Source: Trissonchulus latispiculum | Lineage: Eukaryota > Nematoda > Enoplea > Enoplida > Ironidae | Length of the DNA stretch: 64,000 bases | Direction: 5' to 3' | Assembly (NCBI GenBank): GCA_030248195.1 | Contig: JASAND010028376.1 | Span: 1 to 64,000, forward strand | Made by a program: the position numbers and the translations under genes | The notes under the pieces: generated by a model | The model's database searches: none | Told to the model about the DNA's origin: nothing | What the model saw: only the letters and a program-made list of their open reading frames with translations | Shown here: one piece after another, positions 58,074 through 64,000 of the stretch | How positions within the stretch are numbered: the stretch's first letter is position 1 | Layout of the letters: each line of letters starts with the position of its first letter

Positions 58074-58672
58074 AATAATTTGATCCAGATGGCAACTAGA
58101 CTACTACCAGCTGAAGCAAGAAGCAAAAAGGTGTAGGTTCAACATGCAACAAATAACCCAAATTTTGCGGTAAGGGACCACCCACCAAAGGAATAGGGAA
58201 AATTTTGTATTGAGATAAAAATTAAATTAATTAGATTCTTAGGAAAAGTTTAAATTCGGGGATTAATTGGAAATAAAATTAAAAGAAATCTTAGAGAATT
58301 GTTGAAAGAAGTAATGAATCAAAACCCTCCCAACAATTAGAAATTAACCCCCACAAAAAGAAAATCTTAACCCAAAAAATGCAAAAACACAAAAATTTTA
58401 TCCCCCAGTGATGTTAATGGTACGTTGGCGTGACCGGTCTACAAAGTGGGGCCCCATAAGGCCAGTGCACATTCATACAGTAACCTTTATGAATGTTATA
58501 AGGTAGCTAATCTCACAACAAACATACGTATATAACCAACATACATTCCCTATAAAAACATCACCGGTATACCGTCCAAATTTCCAATGATGGTTTTAAC
58601 CACAGCATGTTGATTTCCATCCTGACCAACCTGGAGGTAGGATGACCTACCCTTCTTAGACCTGACCAAGGC
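58074..58672 (-). other. Non-coding gap between integrase and exonuclease in retroelement 2
   Basis: About 600 bp, AT-rich, no ORF. Equivalent to the 1.1-kb gap 24826-25935 of retroelement 1, so a spacer here is a shared feature. Confidence 0.55.
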
Positions 58673-58998
58673 TTAATGTAACGGCTGGGTTGGAACCTTG
58701 ACTGGCCGTTCATGATATGGCTTGATCTTCTCGATAGGAACCACATCCGGCTTGTCCTCTGTTCCAACTTTCTGGATCCGGAAATTGACTTCCGACATCT
58801 TCTCTATTATCCGGTAAGGTCCTTCCCATTTTGTCTTATCTTGGCACACATACCGGAAGGAGTTACTCCTGTAACTTTGCGCATCACCAGCATCCCGCGC
58901 TTGTAGTGGACCTCCTTGACCTTCTTATCAAAATTTCTTCTATTCTTCAGCGATGACGCTTCCAACGACTCACGAGCAGCCTTCCAAGCTCGCTCCAA
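58673..58998 (-). pseudogene. pol: Retroelement 2 integrase C-terminus (GPY/F), frameshifted
   Basis: AWKAARESLEASSLKNRRNF, then after a shift near 58807 a GPYRIIEKM segment typical of the GPY/F module, ending at a stop at 58673. It is out of frame with the integrase core. Confidence 0.6.
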
Positions 58999-59010
58999 CC
59001 GGAACAGATG

Positions 59011-60030
59011 TTATTGTGAGTAATAATCATAATTCTCCACCACCTCATCATTTCTACCATCGAAGAAATGATCCAGAGGCAACCGGATGTCGTGTCCAGT
59101 CATCAGGAAATGAGGCGTGTCACCCACTGAACTGTGAACTGAATTCCTATATGCGCAAAGCGCCCAGTTCACATAGTCATCCCAATCCGTTTGGTAGATA
59201 TTCGCGTACTTCATGAAAATAGTCCGGAGAGTCTTGTTCATTCTTTCCACCACTCCATAAGCCGTTGTCCGCTGAAGTTTAGATCCACTAAGCTGGGACA
59301 GTTTCGTGAACAGCTTTGACATGAAATTTGGTCCACGGTCCGACAGCAAATGCACTGGAACTCCCCAACGAGCGAGGAATCCATTAAAGTAGTAGTAGGC
59401 CGTCGTTTCTGCCTTTTCATCGGGCATCGCAAATGCTTCCGCATACCGTGTAAAATGGTCGATGACGACCAAAATGCAGGTATTGCCTCGAAGGGTCCTG
59501 TTCTTCGTGCAATGCATCACATCCAGACTGACCAAATCCAGAGGTCTGTTGACACGGACTTCATTTTGCAATCCAGCTTGAGGCCTGGCCGGGCCTTTAT
59601 TGAACTTGGCACATACCTTGCAAGTTCTGATGAAGTCAGCGAGGTCCTGTGCCATGGTCGGCCAATAATACCGTGACACAAGGCTCGCGTAGCAAGCTTT
59701 ATGGCTGCGATGACCACCAACCATGAAGCTCGTGTGCACTTCTTCCATGATCACCGCTCGGTAATCGTAAGGCACGGCGATCGATTTGAAGGCGTCACCT
59801 CTTCTTTGACCTCTTTCATCCATGTGCCAAACGAACAGGAGACCGTCCTGCATGAAGAAGTACGGCCGGAGTTTCTGCAACAGAGCAGCTTCCTGGTCAT
59901 CATCCGGCAGGAATTTCCGTTCAATCAAGTCCACCATGGGCTTGAATTCCGGATCTTTGCGCAGCGCGCGTTTCCACTCGGCGGAGGTGAGCACATCATC
60001 ACCAATGGCACAGATTTCCGGCGGGTACAT
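59011..60030 (-). pseudogene. pol: Retroelement 2 integrase core
   Basis: From the post-RNase H connection (MYPPEICAIGDDVLTSAEWK) through the zinc domain (HTSFMVGGHRSH, CKVCAKF) and DDE core: Asp in SLDVMHC, Asp in LSDRGPNF, Glu in GVVERMN. The five residues normally just before GVVER (as in HPQTN of retroelement 1) are missing, a 15-nt deletion next to the catalytic Glu. The zinc domain is uninterrupted here, unlike in retroelement 1. Confidence 0.8.
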
Positions 60031-60907
60031 GACTACGACATGGTACAGGCAATCCGGTCAACACCTTTTCCATGATCCTCTGAAAGGTGGCTGGTGCATT
60101 GCACAGCCCAAAAGGCATGACGTTCATGTGGAACAGTCCCTTGTGAGACACGAATGCTGTCTTCTCCCGATGCTCAGGGTATACCTCGACCTGCCAATAA
60201 CCAGCTGCTAAATCTATCGTTGAGAAGATTGCACTACCCTTGAGCTGGTATATGATCTCGTCGATCTTTGGCAGTGGGTAGTTGTCCTTCTTGGTGATCT
60301 TATTCAGTCTGCGGTAATCAATGACCAATCTGGTCGAGCCATCCTTCTTTCCGACCGGAATACAGGGAAAAGACCACGGACTTGTCGAGGGTTCGCATAC
60401 CCCCTCCTTGAGCATGGAGTTTATGTGCTTCTCGACCTCAGTCTTCTGCTTCGGATTCATACGATAGGCACGGCTCTTCAGAGGTCCATCCTTGCCTGCA
60501 TCCATCAGATGCTGATCGATTTTGGTCCGACCAGGATTACCTGGTCGGGCCACCACGTCGTAATATTCCAAGGGCATCTTCTTGAACTCCGCTTTGATGT
60601 CGTCCGAGCAATCCATCTTATCAAAATCTACATTGGCCTCAATATTCTTCAGTTTTTCTTGCTCTGCAGTTTCAGGACGTGGCTCCCGATCCTCAGCAGA
60701 GTAGAAATGTCCACCAGTGGCCGTTTCCGAAGGCATTTCCCGATCCTTATCCGCATCAGGATCAGTTGACTTATGGACCTCGGTTCTATGTTTAGGTTCC
60801 TGGACCGCATAAGTTACTGGCGACTTGGGCCGCTGGACCACGACTGCGTCAGCTTGTTCCATAGATGGCTTCAACGGTAAATCCAATGGATAAAATCCTG
60901 GAAACAT
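59999..60907 (-). pseudogene. pol: Retroelement 2 reverse transcriptase, truncated
   Basis: RT fingers and part of the palm: LVIDYRRLNKITKKDNYPLP, FSTIDLAAGYWQVEV, MPFGLCNAPATFQR. After EKVLTGLPV the sequence passes directly to the post-RNase H segment, so the YxDD motif, thumb and all of RNase H (about 300 residues) have been deleted. Catalytically dead. Confidence 0.85.
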
Positions 60908-60976
60908 CCTGTGTAACTTGCTTACACTTTCACCAACCTGTTCCGCCCATAGCGAATAGGTGGCCGGATGACCGAA

Positions 60977-61231
60977 CTATCTATTGAGATTGTGATGGAT
61001 GGTCTGCAAATCGACCCCTGCCTCCATTACGTAGGATGTTGGCCGTTCCGCCTCACAAACCTGGACTGCTGGAAAGGCCTCTCCCATTACCATTCCTTTA
61101 GGGAGGTCAACAATTTGGTCTCCTCCATTGTAGACACGAATGTAGGTGACCTTTGGCGTCACAGTCAGGACACCAGCCTGAGGAAACACTCCATATGTTT
61201 CAATAGCATCCGGGTTCGCTTCAAACAGCAT
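60977..61231 (-). pseudogene. pol: Retroelement 2 protease-RT linker
   Basis: YGVFPQAGVLTVTPKVTYIR and YNGGDQIVDLPKGMVMGEAF align with YEVYPVPGVLEVSSQVNYIK and the following residues of retroelement 1. Confidence 0.6.
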
Positions 61232-61943
61232 GAACTGGCTCTTCGGTACGGCTAGGCCTCCTGCCAGTAGCCTTTACCGGAACATCCTTTTCTCGACCAG
61301 GGAGCACTCTGACCCTTTCCCTGATGCACAAGTTGACCGCTGCAGCCAATGGGATATTGTACACCACCGATATCCCCTTCAGTTCAGCTGAATTCAGAAA
61401 CAACACTCTTCCATAGAAGGTGGACATGGAGCCACCACCAGAATGAATGCTGTAGCCCATATCATACAGGAAGTCATACCCTATCAGCATTTCCTGTTGT
61501 AACTCCGGAACCACATAGAACCTGTATGTCGTAGTTTCTGCCATCTGTCCTTGCGTTTGACAAAACCGCAACGTCAGTTTGCGTTGACCAAGGATCGTCA
61601 ATTTGTTTCCCTCTCCGGCTGCCGAAATGCTAGGCATCTCCGCCTCTATCATAGGCGTCAATGCGTGATGCTTGACCCTGTCATAGAACTCCTTTGAGAT
61701 CAATGAGACAGAAGCGCCTATGTCCACCAGACCCAGGGCAGTGACATCATTAATCCGGAAAAGGACATATGGCGAGTGACGTAGCGAGATGGAAGCCACT
61801 GAATTCGCAAAGTAGGCCGCCTCGCCGTTCATAACCTGTCGAACAGCTTCACGGATGTCCTTTTTGGCCGTGGTCAGCATCGTCTTCGGGGCGATCCGTG
61901 TCATCATCAGGTTCGGTGGCCTTTGACACCATTTCGACCACAT
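61221..61943 (-). pseudogene. pol: Retroelement 2 aspartic protease
   Basis: 240 codons. The active-site loop reads GLVDIGASVSL: Asp74 is kept but the second residue is Ile75 where retroelement 1 has Thr (DTGA). One base change (ACA to ATA) explains it. The fold continues (LLIGYDF-like MLIGYDFLYDMGYSI). Activity is probably reduced or lost. Confidence 0.7.
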
Positions 61944-62790
61944 TGGCGGTGTCTTCCTGACGGAATTTCTTCATGAATGCACTCAAAACCTGCTCGAAAT
62001 CCTCCATGTTGTCCACGACTGTCTTCGCTGCTGCCTTCGTTTTGGGGGTTTGCCGTCGAACGGCACCCTCCATTTTTCCCAGTTTATCCTCCTCTTGACT
62101 CCAGGCGTCCTGTGCTTTGATCAGTCGAGTCCAGTATGCCTCCAACATATCCGCGTCTACCTTGGACAAATCCAACGGATCAAATCTGTTGAAAGTCGGA
62201 ATATCGTCCTGACCTTTGGTGGAGGTCCGGTTCGCGGCTTTACGAGGAGTCTGCCAGGTATCACCAACTGACCTCTGGAGCTTCAATTTCGGAATAGCTG
62301 GAAATTCCTGGTTCGCAATATCGGTCTTCTTGGCAGTAGCAGACGTCGATGACGACGTAGGCTGATCCCGAGGTTCGTCCCCGGGGCTCGTGCGAGAAAC
62401 CCGAGTTGAACTCGAGTTCGAGGCACGAGCATCCGGTGAACTAGTTTCCGGATTGCAATCCTTTGATGCCTCCTGAAGTGACAAGCCGTCCTTGACCGTG
62501 ACAGCTTGTGTTGCCACCGAATTCATGGGTGACTGCTCCGAATCTGATTCCTGACAAACAGACCCATCCTGTGATTGAGCTTTGCCCTTCTTCTTCTTAC
62601 CATTTTTGTTGGGCTTCTTGGGTTTCTTCGGCTTTTTCGGTCCCCGAGGTTCCTGAAATTCCTCAGGTTCCTGACGCTCCTGAGGTCTCAGAGGATCCTG
62701 GGCTTGCCGTTGAGGCAAGTGAAGTCTTCTGGGGAAGACCCCGACCGAATTGCGATCCTGCTTCCGTCCATTATGCAGTACACAAGCCAT
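61849..62790 (-). pseudogene. pol: Retroelement 2 Pol lead region
   Basis: Lys/Pro-rich start (KKPKKPKKPNKNGKKKKGKA), then Ser-rich sequence, then a helical segment (WTRLIKAQDAWSQEEDKLGK, MEDFEQVLSAFMKKF) that matches the helical lead of retroelement 1 Pol. The last codons overlap the protease ORF in another frame. Confidence 0.6.
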
Positions 62791-63242
62791 ATGGAAGCAC
62801 TTTGCTTCAGGGTATCCTTCAATGCATTTCCAACGTGGGTATGCAATTCCTCCGCTTTTATCCTTCGGCCACCCTTTGGACCTTTCGGGCGCAGCCCTGG
62901 GCTAGATACCTTTCCGCATATGTATTGGTGCCACTTGGAGAAAGGACGCCTCCAGGGAAGTAGTGACAACCAATGACGCACCGCGCCGTCATATGCCTCC
63001 AAGCTTCCCGATATTTCCTTTTCAGAAATACCGATCACAAGGAGCACGACTCACTCTTCGAAGCCCAAAGGGGCCGAGCTTACCGTGGCCTGACTGTACA
63101 TTGAGCCGGCTCTTAAACTGCACCCATTACAGGTGAGCTTAAGTCCCGACCGGCTGGTGACCCAGTCGATAGCGATCGCCATCCGACCTCTCGATCGGTG
63201 GAAACCGACGGTCTGATCCGTGCCAATCTGCCAACCGTACAC
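62688..63242 (-). pseudogene. Retroelement 2 ORF3 homologue, broken
   Basis: Two short ORFs in different frames. 63242-63051 contains LKLTCNGCSLR, matching the WKCPCKTC cluster; 63047-62688 contains EAYDGAVRHWLSLLPWRRPF and GRRIKAEELHTHVGNALKD, matching VVYDGEGNLRPYKYWNRWRK and the C-terminal helix of retroelement 1 ORF3. Shows that ORF3 is ancestral to both elements. Confidence 0.45.
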
Positions 63243-63429
63243 GAACTTTGACCGTTTTCACCAGCCTTGCCTGTTCACTGGCTGATGCCAACTTACACAT
63301 CAACCAGCTAGGTGTGGACTGTCATCCACGTACCACGCATTTACCACTTAACATTCGCCTATTACGAATGCCAGCCCGACAAATGCGCCGACTAGACGGT
63401 ACCACAGCAGGATGTCAATTCACCCTTCG

Positions 63430-64000
63430 TCAGACACGGGGGGCCTTCAGCCACTCCCCCAGCGCTATATGGACAATTAACGTGCCCCTGGGTCCTCGCG
63501 GACCCGCTGCCGCCTGTTTCCGGCTAGCCTTGGGGTGCCCATCCCCTTGGCCATCTGACAAATCCCCAACATATTGACATGACCTGAGTGACGGAACTGG
63601 CTGGCTGGTCGGACCCAATGACCGACCTGAGATCCCTGTGATCCACGGTTCGGGAAATCGTGACCCTTGTGGTCGGGTGGCCTCCTAATCATGCTGACAT
63701 GACCGGCCTGCGGTTTTTTGGCGGGGGTCCGCTCCCCCATCATTCGTTTCCCGAATTGCCACCAGTTCGTTGACCAGCATTGCTTCCACCACCACCACCT
63801 CGTTTCCTGAACCCACCACCGCCGCGACCTGATGACAGGAAGCGACCCGAACCACGCGTTGCACCACCACCGCCGGGCGGGCGTTTCACTTCGAACTGAC
63901 CAGTGCCATCGTCCTTCTGTTTCAGCAAGCATCCAAAGAATCTGCTGTTGACCATTCTGAGCCAAAGTGGATCGTCACCCCAGAAGGTGATGTTCTTATT
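63430..64000 (-). pseudogene. gag: Retroelement 2 gag 3' part, degenerate
   Basis: The minus strand gives an Arg/Gly-rich stretch at 63955-63740 (GRGGGGFRKRGGGGGSNAG), fitting an RNA-binding nucleocapsid, then several short ORFs in all frames with no intact CCHC knuckle. The capsid part lies beyond the window. Confidence 0.45.

Larger units (their letters stand above)
48139..64000 (-). mobile_element. Giant Ty3/gypsy retroelement 2 (partial, decayed)
   Basis: At least 15.9 kb on the minus strand, with the 5' LTR and most of gag beyond the window. Order from high to low coordinates: gag end, ORF3 remnant, Pol lead, protease, linker, truncated RT, integrase, exonuclease-like domain, conserved region 2, disordered region, conserved C-terminal domain, ORF5a-like, Arg/Ser-rich ORF, terminal ORF, 1.4-kb 3' non-coding, 3' LTR. 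This is gene by gene the order of retroelement 1, at clearly lower similarity. Multiple frameshifts and a deletion of RT/RNase H make it unable to move by itself. Confidence 0.85.

Overview
The window is invertebrate-animal nuclear DNA, most likely from a nematode. This is inferred from two secretory-pathway UDP-glycosyltransferase (UGT) genes with nematode-style sequence, short spliced introns, GATA-type promoter sites and a very high density of transposons. There are no operons, rRNA or CRISPR arrays, and nothing suggests a prokaryote.

Host genes. Two tandem UGT paralogues lie on the minus strand, each with five exons of identical length (858, 105, 130, 220 and 283 nt; 531 aa). UGT-A runs 13745-4558 and UGT-B runs 43840-38177. 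UGT-B has canonical splice sites throughout. UGT-A has lost the AG acceptor of exon 4, has a weakened poly(A) signal, and its introns are swollen by transposons. A single-exon secreted protein with a 12-cysteine granulin-type pattern lies at 45257-44604, minus strand.

Giant retroelement 1 (14099-36356, plus strand, 22.3 kb) sits between the UGT copies. It has about 99% identical 1.19-kb LTRs (TG...CA) and a 4-bp target duplication GTAT. It encodes two gag ORFs, an unknown Cys-motif ORF, and Ty3/gypsy-type pol (protease, RT, RNase H, integrase with GPY/F). Downstream of integrase there is an unusual 8-kb accessory module: a DEDD-type 3'-5' exonuclease-like domain followed by a long low-complexity protein, an Arg/Ser-rich region and a conserved terminal domain. 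A 242-bp hairpin element interrupts pol at the integrase zinc-binding domain.

Giant retroelement 2 (minus strand, about 48.1 kb to beyond 64 kb; its 5' end is off-window) is a diverged, decayed relative. Its RT palm and RNase H are deleted and frames are broken, but it has the same gene order, including the exonuclease with all four acidic residues, the Arg/Ser-rich ORF and the terminal ORF. Its 3' LTR begins at 51150 and appears to contain a 910-bp unit repeated three times. Two diverged elements carrying the same accessory module is the most interesting signal here.

Small DNA transposons fill the rest. There are four TTAA-flanked elements (three copies of a 980-bp family and one 1.87-kb relative), a TA-flanked element with its empty paralogous site 2 kb away, a CACTCTTA-ended pair, a foldback built of GTTGCGTTAGGGCGCCC repeats, tRNA-derived SINE pieces and several minisatellites. 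Exon joins, domain assignments and homologies come from reading the sequence; no database search was run.
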